Shown here: positions 1 to 10,500 of the stretch, in pieces
How positions within the stretch are numbered: position 1 is the stretch's first letter
Layout: each line of letters starts with the position of its first letter
NCBI GenBank assembly: GCA_000597885.1
Contig: CP004371.1
Coordinates: 2,124,501 to 2,188,500 of the forward strand
Reading direction: 5' to 3'
Source: Flammeovirgaceae bacterium 311
GTDB taxonomy: Bacteria; Bacteroidota; Bacteroidia; Cytophagales; Cyclobacteriaceae
Length of the DNA stretch: 64,000 nucleotides
The notes under the pieces: generated by a model
The model's database searches: none
What the model was told of the DNA's origin: nothing
The model's input: only the letters and a program-made list of their open reading frames with translations
Made by a program: the position numbers and the translations under genes

Positions 1-296
1 GTTGAAAAATCAGCATCAAAGTATCCTATATAATCAAAATCATACCAGCCCAATGCCTGTAGCACACCCGTGCGTACAGCTTCCGCTTTGCCCCTGTTCT
101 GGGGGAGGCTTAACACCAGCACCCGTTTTTCCCTTCCATGCTCCAGCTTATGGAGGAGGCTAAGGGTATCATCACTACTGCCATCATTCACAAAACAAAA
201 GAAGAAGCCAGTGCTGTGGTATACCTTCAGGAACTCCTCTGCCTGCAGCCTGAATTGCTCGTTGTAGCATGGTATTACAATGCAGATCTTTTGCAT
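1..296 (-). CDS. GT2-family glycosyltransferase, partial (N-terminal end)
   Basis: The frame is open from an ATG at 296 and runs off the left edge of the window. It begins MQKICIVIPCYNEQ, then shows a VNDGSSDDT nucleotide-sugar binding motif, a GKAEAVRTG stretch and a DAD motif (YFDADFS) just before the edge. These are the hallmarks of a GT-A fold, DPM1/GtrB-like family 2 glycosyltransferase, which transfers a sugar from a nucleotide or to a lipid carrier at the cytoplasmic face of the membrane. The start overlaps the end of the upstream methyltransferase gene by 22 bases, so the two are translationally linked. Only about 98 residues are visible, so acceptor and C-terminal membrane segments cannot be judged. 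Confidence 0.85.
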   Translation of the reverse strand, partial: MQKICIVIPCYNEQFRLQAEEFLKVYHSTGFFFCFVNDGSSDDTLSLLHKLEHGREKRVLVLSLPQNRGKAEAVRTGVLQALGWYDFDYIGYFDADFS

Positions 297-1078
297 ATCG
301 CATAGGTTGATAGTCCTGCAATCCTGATTCCCGCCCTGCCCAGCAATGCGCTTATTTTATAATCCAGCAGCAGCATGTTTTGAAAAAGCCTGGTGCTTAA
401 CAAACCTCCTTTCCAGGCAGCTGCATCTGTTTCGCTGCGCTGTGCAGCCCCCGGCCTTAGCTTTTCCCACACTGTTTGCAGGAGCCTGACTGGAAGCAGC
501 GAAAAAAAGAAGTACCCGTTTTTCAGTATGCGGAAGCCTGACTTTTTGAGCACCCTGCTGAGTGATTCGCTGCTGTATCTTCTGTAATGATCCAGAAAAA
601 CATCGTGCGAGCTGAAGAGGGACTGGAAGGCAGGCGTGGTAATTACCAGCACCGTATTTTCAGTAATAAAAGGATAAAGCCTAAGTTTTTCCAGAAAGGC
701 TGCATCATCGGGTATATGCTCCAGAACATCCAGCAGAAAGATCACTTCTGCTTCCTGTAGAGAGCCGGTAACATCTTCCAGGTTTTGGAAAACCCGGATG
801 TTGTCACGGCTGTACTGCTTATTAAGGGCCAGCAATTCCTCCTGATCTAAGGCAGTATCTACAGCAATGATGGCAGCGCCCTTTACCTTCTTTGCAAGGT
901 TGCTGCAAAAAAACAAGTCTCCGCAGCCAATGTCCAGCACCTGAACACCGCCCCCCTCCGGCTTATGTAAATATGTTGCCGATAAGGCATAGACTACCTC
1001 CAGGCGAGCCAGCTCCCAGGGATGTCGGCGGCTGATGCCTGTGGTATGTATTTGTTCATGTACTTCTTTTAAGTCCAT
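275..1078 (-). CDS. class I SAM-dependent methyltransferase
   Basis: A 267-residue protein with a Rossmann-type methyltransferase core: motif I VLDIGCGDLFF near residue 55, an acidic loop (AVDTA) after strand 2, and the post-motif DVLEHIPDDAAFLEKL near residue 115. The family moves a methyl group from S-adenosylmethionine to small molecules or glycolipids. The start ATG at 1078 (MDLKEVHEQ) was chosen because the open frame upstream runs into the 3' end of the preceding membrane-protein gene; from this start the spacing is 7 bases. The gene lies between a polytopic membrane protein and a GT2 glycosyltransferase, all on the same strand, which suggests a role in making or modifying a cell-surface glycan or lipid-linked sugar. 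The substrate cannot be told from sequence. Confidence 0.8.
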   Translation of the reverse strand: MDLKEVHEQIHTTGISRRHPWELARLEVVYALSATYLHKPEGGGVQVLDIGCGDLFFCSNLAKKVKGAAIIAVDTALDQEELLALNKQYSRDNIRVFQNLEDVTGSLQEAEVIFLLDVLEHIPDDAAFLEKLRLYPFITENTVLVITTPAFQSLFSSHDVFLDHYRRYSSESLSRVLKKSGFRILKNGYFFFSLLPVRLLQTVWEKLRPGAAQRSETDAAAWKGGLLSTRLFQNMLLLDYKISALLGRAGIRIAGLSTYAICKRSAL

Positions 1079-1085
1079 TCTTTTG

Positions 1086-2567
1086 CTATTCTGGGGGTGT
1101 AGAGATGTTATCTTTATGAAAATAGTGCGACAGACACTGATTGTAGTAGTAAATCTGCTCGGTTGGGGCAGATGCCAGATCGTAGGAATAAATCGAGTGT
1201 GGTTTATTTTCCAGTGGCGGAACAATGCAATTTTCAGCAGTGCATTTACTTAAGTGTCTGTACCTCGCCTGCATCTCCAGGTCGTACTGGTAGGCTGTAC
1301 CTTTGGCTAAATCCTGATAAGCTGTGCGTATTTTGTTAGGCCAGAAGACCAGCATTATTAGAAAAAGCACACCCAGAACAATCCTGTAGGATCGGGGAAT
1401 TTCAGGAATGGCAATGTGCTGCATTTGCATGCTGATCAGCACAGCCAGCACAACAGCCAGTCCTGAAAAAATGTAGAGCAGGTAAATCATGTTTACCGTT
1501 CTGGCAGGAGGAGTTGAGCCCTGGGCAACAAAACTGGGAAGGAAGCCCAGGGCTATAAAAAAAAATACGGCCAGAGCCAGCAGGCCAACATGCCTGGGCG
1601 ATATAACCGGCAGCCTGTAATATGACCTGATGCTTTGGGCAATCCTTTTTAACAGATCAGAAAAAAACAGCAGCAGCAGCAGCACTGAAAAAGGCAGCCA
1701 GTGTAAGATATAAGTAAGAGAGTACCTGATGGGGCCATAGATGGATATAAAAACATCAAATCTCTTAGGCTTTTCGGCCATGCGGATAAAATTTCCGGGG
1801 GCCGCTATTACTACAACAGAGGCCAAAATTGTTACCAGCAGCAGCACTAGTAAAGGCTTGTCAATCTTTCTTGTTAAGTAGAAGCGAATGGCCAGCCACA
1901 GAAAAAGGGCTACACACAGCAGCATCATGGAGGTTTCATTGAGCCCTACTATTACAACACACAGCACAGCCGCCACCAGGGTATATAAAAACCTCTTACT
2001 CCTCCTTTGTTGTGCATGTAGGTGAATAATAACAGAAAATAAAAAGAGGCTTAGGATAGAGGCCAGCTGGTAGGTTACAGATCCGGACATCCAGTAAAAA
2101 GCTTCTGTTATGCTGGGCAGCCTGACAACATATAGAAAAAAAATAAGAAAGGAGAGCGTAAGCCTGTCCCTGGTAACTACATTAGGCAAAAGCTTACTTA
2201 CAAAAAGGTATATAGAAGCGCCAAAAGAAACGAACAGAAATACAGGCAACAGCCTGTAGAGGGTAAGGTCCTGAAAATCTACAGGATCGAGTGTAAGCAG
2301 TGCAGTGGCCATGTAGCGCCCGGTCCAGGAGTAGTAATGGAATGCCTGCACCGGCCAAAAGCCCATATCATTAGTCCTGTGGGCATAGCAATAATCATCG
2401 GCAGAAGGGTGGTTGTAGAAAGCAAGCAGCAGGAAGGGAAACAGTGCGGCCATCACTATGAGAAGGGCAAAGAGAAAATCTTTGTACCTGATCCATGCCG
2501 GAGCGTCATTCGCATTGATCAGGACCGATGATACTGGTTCACGTATTGAATGGTACAGTTTCCTCAT
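1086..2567 (-). CDS. polytopic membrane protein, DUF6056-like
   Basis: A 493-residue protein with roughly ten to twelve hydrophobic segments. After the first membrane segment (about residues 30-52) comes a short conserved-looking loop NHPSADDYCYAHR and then YYSWTGRYMA, a pattern I associate with the DUF6056 family of Bacteroidota membrane proteins. That layout (acidic residues in the first external loop followed by many membrane spans) also resembles GT-C glycosyltransferases that use lipid-linked sugars, but this is inference. A soluble C-terminal tail of about 80 residues follows the last membrane segment. It is the first gene of a three-gene minus-strand operon with the methyltransferase and GT2 enzyme, which supports a surface-glycan role. 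Confidence 0.65.
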   Translation of the reverse strand: MRKLYHSIREPVSSVLINANDAPAWIRYKDFLFALLIVMAALFPFLLLAFYNHPSADDYCYAHRTNDMGFWPVQAFHYYSWTGRYMATALLTLDPVDFQDLTLYRLLPVFLFVSFGASIYLFVSKLLPNVVTRDRLTLSFLIFFLYVVRLPSITEAFYWMSGSVTYQLASILSLFLFSVIIHLHAQQRRSKRFLYTLVAAVLCVVIVGLNETSMMLLCVALFLWLAIRFYLTRKIDKPLLVLLLVTILASVVVIAAPGNFIRMAEKPKRFDVFISIYGPIRYSLTYILHWLPFSVLLLLLFFSDLLKRIAQSIRSYYRLPVISPRHVGLLALAVFFFIALGFLPSFVAQGSTPPARTVNMIYLLYIFSGLAVVLAVLISMQMQHIAIPEIPRSYRIVLGVLFLIMLVFWPNKIRTAYQDLAKGTAYQYDLEMQARYRHLSKCTAENCIVPPLENKPHSIYSYDLASAPTEQIYYYNQCLSHYFHKDNISTPPE

Positions 2568-2829
2568 TCTTTTCCTTTCTGCGCTTATGTGCAGGCTTCG
2601 CTGCCTTTATAGACAGACAGTGAAAAAAGGCGAAAATTTGGGATCCACCTGCAGCTACTTATTTCGAAAAATTAATATTGTACAGCTTTATGTTGCTTAA
2701 ATTATGTTATAACAACAAGCAATGCTGAATTGTTGTCTACACATAGAGATTTAAATGATGGTGTTTGTTTAACAAAAAGGGCCTTACCTTTTTAAGATAA
2801 GACCCTGCTGTAAATTCAGTACTGCCACT

Positions 2830-3852
2830 CTATTTTTTGCCGGCTGCAAATTTCTGCATGGCGCTTTTAAAGTACCTGCCCTGCCGGGTTGGGGTGTAGT
2901 TCCAGTCCTGGATGAGCATGGGCGACCACTGCGGATCAAACACCCAAACCACATAGGAGATGCCCCTTTCATTGCTGTACCGGGTAATGGCATCTCCGTA
3001 AGATTCATCAGAAATCACGGGTACATGAGCACCCCGTTCGTCTGGTCCGCAGAAGCCTATTTCCGTTAATACCAGCGGGTATGTATCAGCCACAAAACCC
3101 CAGTCGCGGGTCCATTTATCTTCCCAGGGTTTTTCACGTTTCATAGGGTATGGGTGGCTTACATAGGCAATGCCCTCGGCATTTATAGGATTTGAGGCCA
3201 CCTCAGTCAGGTCGTAAGCCCAGTTAAAGCCTGCTACCAGTGGAATAGCCTGCGCTCCGTTTGCCCGCACAATTAGGATGGCCTCTTCCATCATGGCTTT
3301 CCATTCCTCCCAGCTGCAGCTGCCCAGCTTGCCCTCCATTACGGTAGGCTCATTGAACAGCTCAAAAAAAGCTACTGTTGTATTGCCTTTGTAATGATCA
3401 GACATGGTTCTCCAGAATTCATAGGTTTCCTTCAGGGTAGTCTCATACATAGGGCTCTGGTACATTTCGGTTTTGAGGTTGCCTATGCTGTGCCAGTCAA
3501 TGATTACATACATGCCCAGCTCTCCCGCCCAGGCTACGCCTTTGTCCAGCATCTTCAGGTACTCTTCTTTTCCTCTGGAACGCCAGGCAGTGGGGTGTAC
3601 CGGTAAGCGCACCAGGTTGGCGCCCCATTTTTTCATTTCTTCAAAGTATCTTTTCTCCCATTTACCAGCCTTGGCCAGCCTGTCCGGATCGCTGGCGTTA
3701 AGGCCACGGAATACAACAGGTGTTCCATCAGCAAAGGTAAACTTATTTCCCTGCACTACTACCTGGCTTAATGTAGCTGCTGTTTGTGCGTAGGTTTGCA
3801 AGTACAGACACATCAACAACAAGAGAAGGCCTGCATACTGAAAAGCTTTCAT
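2830..3852 (-). CDS. secreted glycoside hydrolase family 5 (endoglucanase-like)
   Basis: A 340-residue protein with a signal peptide (residues 1-22, ending TYAQ) followed by one GH5 TIM barrel. Visible motifs include FRGLNASD and the WGANLVRLPVHP strand, IIDWHS, the acid/base glutamate in FELFNEP (Glu168) and the nucleophile glutamate in LTEIGF (Glu264). GH5 enzymes hydrolyse beta-1,4-linked glucans or mannans by a retaining mechanism. No carbohydrate-binding module or type IX tail is present, so it probably acts in the periplasm or at the outer membrane. It stands alone: genes on either side are unrelated, and there is no SusC/SusD pair nearby. The substrate (cellulose, mannan or other glucan) cannot be assigned from the motifs alone. 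Confidence 0.85.
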   Translation of the reverse strand: MKAFQYAGLLLLLMCLYLQTYAQTAATLSQVVVQGNKFTFADGTPVVFRGLNASDPDRLAKAGKWEKRYFEEMKKWGANLVRLPVHPTAWRSRGKEEYLKMLDKGVAWAGELGMYVIIDWHSIGNLKTEMYQSPMYETTLKETYEFWRTMSDHYKGNTTVAFFELFNEPTVMEGKLGSCSWEEWKAMMEEAILIVRANGAQAIPLVAGFNWAYDLTEVASNPINAEGIAYVSHPYPMKREKPWEDKWTRDWGFVADTYPLVLTEIGFCGPDERGAHVPVISDESYGDAITRYSNERGISYVVWVFDPQWSPMLIQDWNYTPTRQGRYFKSAMQKFAAGKK

Positions 3853-4402
3853 ATCAATAAATATTTTTTTGGTTCGCAGTTAATTTACAGGCTGCACATA
3901 AGAGCCACTACTGTTCTGAAGAGCAGCCTCAGCATGCATGTACCCGGCATACCAAAGATGCATATTTTATCCTGAATTCAGATGCAAATGACTGATACTC
4001 GTCTGGATTATAAAAAGCTATTAGCTGCTAAACACATGTTACGTCCTTTTACCACAGCATTGCTGCACAGCTAATATGCACACCTCTTATCAGCAGACAG
4101 TAAAGCTGGTGCTGCTATTTCTCAGGTTGACGTATTAGAATTAACTACAAGAATATCTTACCAAATCCAGGATCAGAGTCGGTTGAACATCTTCTTTAAG
4201 TGCTGAAAATATCTACGGAATACAAATGCCTTAGGGAAGGGAACCCGAAGCAGACATTAAGATTATTAAATTTAGGTGTAAAATAGTGTAATGTACAACC
4301 AACCCTTCTGCTCCCGGAACTGTCTTGTTAAAGCAGGCCTGTACACGCACAAACAAGCCGGAAATTTTTTATAAGTTCTGAACTCATTATAGTTTTTATC
4401 CC
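3853..4402. other. 550-bp intergenic region, no gene seen
   Basis: Divergent spacer between the GH5 gene (minus) and the DUF2809 gene (plus). It has short AT-rich runs and no convincing open frame, tRNA fold or repeat. It presumably carries both promoters, but I cannot point to clear -33/-7 pairs. Confidence 0.4.
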
Positions 4403-4798
4403 ATGTTTAGTTTTAACAGGAGCTATATTTTGCTTATTATATTTCTGCTTCTGGCACAGGCAGGGCTGGATTTTTTTATTTCCCATACAGCTGTTTACCC
4501 CATCCTGAGCAACATTATAGTAGCTTTGATGCTGTATGCTATTTTAAAAACATTCTGGAGGGCAAAACCTATAGTTGCCGGAGTCGTAGCACTGCTGCTG
4601 GCCACAGCTATTGAGATAATGCCCCATCTACATTTTGCAGATCCTATTGTTCTCTGGAATAACCTCATCATGATCAGTACCGGGAACAGTTTTTTGACCA
4701 CTGTACTGCCTTATGCAACAGGCATTTTACTTGCCCTGATGACTGAGCGGGCGATACGCCAGGCTGCTACCCCTGCAACTCCAAACAAATTACGGTAA
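4403..4798 (+). CDS. small integral membrane protein, DUF2809 family
   Basis: A 131-residue protein with about four membrane segments (around residues 8-26, 34-50, 57-72 and 96-113). The pattern fits DUF2809: an opening FNRSYILLIIFLL, a YAILKTFW segment after the second helix, and a central AIEIMPHL. The function of the family is unknown. It is followed 97 bases downstream by a YafY-type regulator on the same strand, so the two could share a transcript. There is no obvious Shine-Dalgarno sequence, as is common in this phylum. A signalling or transport role would be speculation. Confidence 0.65.
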   Translation: MFSFNRSYILLIIFLLLAQAGLDFFISHTAVYPILSNIIVALMLYAILKTFWRAKPIVAGVVALLLATAIEIMPHLHFADPIVLWNNLIMISTGNSFLTTVLPYATGILLALMTERAIRQAATPATPNKLR

Positions 4799-4895
4799 TT
4801 CCAGCCCCGTATTAACTGCTATTTACTTTCTGCGCATTTAAGCATAAATTGATGCTGGTTCTATTTCTTAAACAGCAGCAAGAACACAGCCAGGC

Positions 4896-5585
4896 ATGAA
4901 CAGGATTGACAGACTTTTCGGCATACTTACCCTACTGCAGTCAAAAAAATACCTGACTGCCGAACAGATTGCTGAAAAGTATGCTATTAGTATCCGCACC
5001 GTGTATCGTGACATCAAAGCCCTTTGCGAACAGGGCATTCCTGTGAGCTTTGAGCCAAACAGGGGCTATTATGTAGTGCAGGGTTATTTCCTGCCCCCGG
5101 TATCCTTTAGTACAGACGAGGCCAACGCGCTGCTGTTAATGGAAACCCTGGTATATGGCTTTGCTGATAAATCTATACAAACCCACTATTCCACTGCCTT
5201 AACAAAGGTTAAAGCCAGCCTGCGCCATTCGCAGAAGGAAACCCTTGAGTTCCTCAACAACAACATCAAGTTACAGATACCCTCCTGCTTTGTACTTGAT
5301 TTTGATTACCTGTCTGTACTGCAGCATGCTATTTCCATGAAGGTATTACTTGAAATTGAGTACACAAATAAACAGGAGGAAAGCAGTGCGCGGCAGGTAG
5401 AGCCTATCGGCCTTATTTTTTATGCGCTCAACTGGCACCTGATTGCCTGGTGCCATAAGCGGCAGGAGTACCGCGATTTCCGGGTATCCCGCATCCGTAA
5501 AATTAAAGCCACCAACCTGCCTTTCAGAAAAACAGACCATATTGCACTCAATGACTACATGAAACAGCTGCCGGTAAGTTACTAA
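4896..5585 (+). CDS. YafY-family transcriptional regulator (HTH + WYL)
   Basis: A 229-residue protein. The N-terminus (1-60) is a helix-turn-helix of the HTH_11/DeoR type: LTAEQIAEKYAISIRTVYRDI places the recognition helix at about residues 30-40. The C-terminal part (about 135-205) is a WYL domain, a ligand- or nucleic-acid-sensing module, ending with the characteristic WHLIAWCHKRQEYRDFRVSRI block. Such proteins regulate stress or metabolic genes, often their neighbours. Here the likely targets are itself, the DUF2809 gene upstream or the SDR gene 236 bases downstream, but no operator is visible. Length matches the short form of the family, which lacks the C-terminal WCX extension. Confidence 0.85.
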   Translation: MNRIDRLFGILTLLQSKKYLTAEQIAEKYAISIRTVYRDIKALCEQGIPVSFEPNRGYYVVQGYFLPPVSFSTDEANALLLMETLVYGFADKSIQTHYSTALTKVKASLRHSQKETLEFLNNNIKLQIPSCFVLDFDYLSVLQHAISMKVLLEIEYTNKQEESSARQVEPIGLIFYALNWHLIAWCHKRQEYRDFRVSRIRKIKATNLPFRKTDHIALNDYMKQLPVSY

Positions 5586-5821
5586 GGCAGTTCCCTAATA
5601 TTAGTCCATCCTGCTAATTTCCGCTCTCTCCTGCTCTTGATAAGGCCTGACGGCCAATTTTTTCCTTTGAATTAAATTGACATTTACTCCTGCAAAAGCA
5701 TAAACATTAACTCCGCTGCAGAGTCTCTAGGATACAGACAGGGGGTCTTCCCGGGCTTGTGCAGACAGGAAGAACCCGTGGATAAAAATTTTTTAACAGA
5801 CGAAGTGCTAAAACAGAAGTT

Positions 5822-6598
5822 ATGGAGAAGCTTAAAGAAAAAGTTGCACTGATCACCGGATCAGACTCAGGTATAGGCAAAGCCACCGCCATAGAATTTG
5901 CCAAACAAGGTGCCAACGTAGTAATTTGCTATCATTCCGATCAGGAAGGTGGAGAGCAGGCACTGAAAGAAGTAGAGCAGAACGGCGGCAGGGGTATTGT
6001 GCTGAAGGTAGATATCAGTGATGAAGCTTCAGTAGAAAAACTATTCGATCAGGCCATTGAAAAATTTGGCACCATTGATATCCTGGTAAACAATGCCGCA
6101 GTAAATGGGCAGGGCATTTATGTGGCTGATATGGATACCGATGTATTTGACAAATGCATCCGTACCAATCTGTATGGTACCTTCTTTTGCTCACGCCGCT
6201 TTATCCGGCATCGCAGGCAAAAAGGAGGAAAAGGCAAGATCATCAATGTAAGCTCAGTGCACGAAGAAGTGGTATCGCCCGGTACTGCAGAATACTGCGC
6301 CTCAAAAGCAGCGGTGCGCAACCTTACCAGAACCCTGGCTATGGAGCTGGCCGAAGACGGCATCAACGTGAATAACATTGCACCCGGCATGATCCTGACC
6401 CCCATGAACCAGGAGGCCATGGACGATAAGCAGGTTAGAAAAGAAAGCGAGGAGAACATTCCGATGAAAAGAGCCGGCAGGCCTGAAGAAATAGCCAAAG
6501 TAGCCCTATTCCTGGCTTCTGCTGACTCTGATTATGTAACAGGCTCCAGCTATTTTATGGATGGAGGCCTATCACTAAGCCTGGGGCAGGGCGCCTGA
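5822..6598 (+). CDS. SDR-family oxidoreductase (glucose 1-dehydrogenase-like)
   Basis: A 258-residue classical short-chain dehydrogenase. It has the NAD(P)-binding TGSDSGIG motif at residues 12-19, the NNAA motif near residue 90, the active-site Ser in INVSSVHEE and the YCASK catalytic Tyr/Lys near residue 160, and an NNIAPG turn before the substrate loop. Overall similarity is to glucose 1-dehydrogenase or 3-oxoacyl reductase type SDRs; the real substrate is unknown. The start ATG at 5822 gives the standard six-residue lead into the first strand. It is followed by a terminator about 160 bases downstream. The regulator upstream may control it. Confidence 0.88.
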   Translation: MEKLKEKVALITGSDSGIGKATAIEFAKQGANVVICYHSDQEGGEQALKEVEQNGGRGIVLKVDISDEASVEKLFDQAIEKFGTIDILVNNAAVNGQGIYVADMDTDVFDKCIRTNLYGTFFCSRRFIRHRRQKGGKGKIINVSSVHEEVVSPGTAEYCASKAAVRNLTRTLAMELAEDGINVNNIAPGMILTPMNQEAMDDKQVRKESEENIPMKRAGRPEEIAKVALFLASADSDYVTGSSYFMDGGLSLSLGQGA

Positions 6599-6755
6599 TT
6601 TTTACAGGTTCGAATTTATGATAACATTAAAAGCTCAACCCCTGCAGGAAAAGATTTAATGCAGCCCGTACTTGCGTTTAGCAGGTAGTTTACATCTCGT
6701 GAACCATCTGCCTTCAGGATGGCTCTACAGGTTTTAACAGCTCATTTTTTTACTT

Positions 6756-6787
6756 AGCTCGCCCCCTTGTGGAGCGAGCTTTTTTAT
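6756..6787 (+). terminator. rho-independent terminator after the SDR gene
   Basis: Inverted repeat AGCTCGC (6756-6762) and GCGAGCT (6774-6780) followed by a run of six T. It is about 160 bases past the SDR stop codon. Confidence 0.75.
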
Positions 6788-7534
6788 TTCATCTGTACCG
6801 CCACAGAAAAGTAGTGGAAATTCTCCACAAGTCCCACCTGGTATAGTACCACCTGCTCGGGGCCATCAAATAAAAATTATAACAACAATTGTACTTTTCA
6901 CTGATGCTTTCTTTTTTTAGCGTTACAACACTTTTTGTTTAATTATTAAGGAAAATACCTATATATAAATTTAAATTATGATAGATATGCACAATATTAT
7001 ATTGGTATGTTAAAAATCCACAGAAGTTATTTCTCCGTATATACCGTCACCACAAACTAAAATAGCTGCCTGGAATAGAAAATAAGCATTTTCTCCGGCA
7101 GGCTGTGATAGCACTGGCACCTCCTGCTTATGTAGATTTTTTATTGAATTGGTGATAATTTTTAAGTAGATGTGGAAATAATCTACAGCAACTAAAGTAG
7201 CTGTACAGAGTGCCTGCATTTGCATTTTTTCAAGTAACTGCCATGACATGGAAAAACCTTTACTACCACACTTACATACAGGCTTCCATATATCTACCAG
7301 CAATACTTATCTCCCATTGCATTTGAACTGCTGCAGCAATGGTACTGATCTCCCACAGAACAGGAGGGTAAAAGATCAACCTGAAAACCATTTACATGCT
7401 ACGGCAGCCAGGGTTTATTCACCCTGTTCAGAAACTTTTCAAATTAACCCCTGCAATGAGGAATCTGCCGTAAGGCCGGGTTCCTCATCTGTTTATGGGC
7501 ATACACCTATTTGTCACCACTATTTTTATTTCTT
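6788..7534. other. intergenic region and 5' leader of the M36 protease gene
   Basis: AT-rich stretch without a convincing gene; two short open frames here have no recognisable composition or start signal. A hairpin with arms ATGAGGAA (7456-7463) and TTCCTCAT (7481-7488) sits 47 bases before the protease start and may lie in its mRNA leader. Confidence 0.4.
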
Positions 7535-10500
7535 ATGAAAGAAAATTTTACCTCTCGGGGACTGTTCCTTTTCGCACTCCTCACCATTTTATCAACAGCA
7601 AACGCCTGGGCGCAGGATGCGCTGCAAATTGCGCTAAAGCATCTGTCAGAAAACAAGCAACAGTATAAGTTAACGAGTACTGATATTGCCGACTATGTGG
7701 TTACCGATCAGTATGTAAGCAAGAATGGCGGGGTTACGCACCTCTACCTGCAGCAGCAACACCGTGGCATTCCTGTAGAAGGAGCCATTATCAACATTAA
7801 CATTGACCGTAACGGCCAGGTAATTAACATGGGCAGCCGCTTTGTACCCAATCTGAAAGCTGCCATACGGGGTGCCGCAGCTGCCAATACGCCTGTACAG
7901 GCGGTAGAAGCAGCCGCCCGTTCTCTAAAGCTCCCCATAAAAGGCCAGCTGAAGGTGCAGGAAGAAAAGCAGGCCCGGGGCAACAGCCGTCACGCAATAG
8001 TTAGCCCTGCCGGCATCTCCAAAGATCCTATTCCGGCTAAACTGCTTTACGTGCAAACAGATGATGGCCTGGTAAAGCTGGCCTGGGTAGTGGGTATTTA
8101 CACCCCCGATGGGCAGCACTACTGGAATGTATCTGTAGATGCCACCACCGGCGCTGTGCTGAAGCAGGAAGACCTTGTGATTCATGATTTCTGGGGCGGG
8201 ACCCCAATGGTAACCGATGCCCCCGAGCATGCCCACAAAACCAGCAGCCCTGCAGCTAAATTACAGCAGGGATCAGCAGCGGGCGTACCCTACGCATCAG
8301 ACTATCTGGAATCAGGAGCAGCTACAACCACCAGTGCAGCAGTCGCTACCAGCGGCACCTACCGGATACTGGATGCACCCTTCGAAACCCCTAATCATGG
8401 CGAACATACGCTGGTAACCGGTAAGGAAGACCCAATTGCCTCTCCACTGGGCTGGCACAACGATGGACTTTTGAGCTACACCATTACCCGCGGCAACAAT
8501 GTATATGCTTACGAAGACCGCCTGGGCGCCAACGCCGGTACCAGCCCAGATGGTGGCGCTAACCTGCTGTTCGACTTTCCCATTGATTACAGCAAGCAGC
8601 CAGATACTTATGTGAAAGCTGCCACCACCAACCTGTTTTACTGGAACAACCTCATGCATGATGTTTTTTACCAGTTTGGGTTCGATGAGGTGAGTGGCAA
8701 CTTTCAGAACACCAACTTTACCGGCCAGGGACAAGGCCTTGATGGCGTGATGGCAGAAGCGCAGGATGGCGGCGGCACCAACAATGCTAATTTCCTGACC
8801 CTGCAGGATGGTGTACCAGGACGTATGCAGATGTACCTCTGGACCTCCGCCCAGCCCGCTGAACTGCTTTTTGTGAATACTCCTGCTTCTGCTGCTGGCG
8901 CTTATGTAGGGGTTGAGGCCGCTTTTGGCACTCCTCTTGATGAAACCGGTGTAAGCGGTAAAATTGTAATGGCCGATCCTGCAAATGGCTGCAGCGGCAC
9001 TCCCACCCTCCCTGCCGGTTCTGTGCCGGTACCTTTTGCAAACCAGAGTGAGATCAGCGGAAACATTGCCCTGGTAGACAGGGGCGACTGTGCTTTTATA
9101 GAGAAAGCCCTGAATGCCCAGGCTTCGGGTGCCACCGCCATTATTGTTGTGAACAATGTTGCAGGTGCAGGTCCAATGTCTATGGGAGGCGACGAAACAG
9201 GTAATCTTGTGTTAATCCCCGCGATCATGATCAGCAAAGAAGATGGCGACCGCTTGAAAGCGGCCCTTGCTGATGGCTTAACAGGCACCCTGAAGCGTGA
9301 AGGTGGCGTTCCTCCAATGAAGGATGGCGACCTGGACAATGGCATCATTGCACACGAATATGGCCACGGCATCTCCACCCGCCTTACCGGCGGCCCCAGC
9401 ACCCAATGCTTATCGGGCCAGGAGCAGGGCGGCGAAGGCTGGAGTGATTTCTTTGGCCTTTACATGACCATGAAATCCGGCGATACAGGCGTTCAGCGTC
9501 GTGGCATTGGCACCTACGTTATGGATGAGGGCACCGATGGCAATGGCATTCGCCCGGCTCCTTACAGCACCGATATGGCTGTTAACAGCTACACTTATGG
9601 GGATATTTCCAATCCGGAAATAAGCGTACCGCATGGCGTAGGCTTTATATGGGCCACCATGCTTTGGGACATGACCTGGAACCTGATTGAGGAATATGGC
9701 TATGACGCGGATATATACAACGGCAAAGGCGGCAACAACCTGGCCCTGCAGCTGGTAATAGACGGATTGAAATTACAGCCCTGCAGCCCCGGCTTTATTG
9801 ATATGCGCGATGCCATACTGGCGGCCGATCAGATCAACAACGGAGGCGCCAACCAGTGCCACATCTGGCAGGCATTTGCCAAAAGAGGTCTGGGTTACAG
9901 TGCCCAGCAGGGCAGCACCAGTGACCTGACCGATGGCGTAGAAGCATTCGACATGCCTCCCTCCTGCCAGCCTAACATGGCTATCAATCTGAAAGCCACA
10001 CCTTCGCCGGTAAAAGATGGCACCAACCTCACCTACACCATAAGCGTACGGAATCATACCGAAGCATCGGTGCCAGGAGTTCAGATTACAGACACCCTGC
10101 CTGCCAACACTACTTTTGTATCGGCCACAGATGGTAGCTTTAAAAATGGAGTGGTAAAGTTCAAACGAACAAAACTGGATCAGGGCCAAACCATTGAACG
10201 CAGCTTTACCGTGAAGGTAAACACCGGCGGCGGCACCACCGTGCTCTTTAGCGACGATATGGAAAATGGCGGTGCCAACTGGACTGCCCGACACGATGTA
10301 GGGCTTAGCGACTGGAAATTAAGCACCGCCAATCCACACAGTGGCAGCAGCTCCTGGTTTGCAGTAGATCCGGATGCTTTTAGCAACCAGTCGCTCATCC
10401 TGAAAACACCGGTGCGCCTGCCCGCTAACGCCCTGCTGCGCTTCTGGCACGACTACAACACTGAAGCCGGCTACGATGGAGGTGTAGTGGAAATTACAAC

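Noticed and set aside
4200-4340. Possible tRNA or small RNA before the DUF2809 gene
   Set aside because: No cloverleaf, no paired stems long enough and no terminator.
7010-7538. Two overlapping open frames upstream of the M36 protease
   Set aside because: Low-complexity AT-rich DNA, no ribosome-binding signal and no recognisable protein features.
8902-10398. Long minus-strand frames inside the M36 gene
   Set aside because: Shadows of a clear plus-strand coding sequence with conserved motifs.
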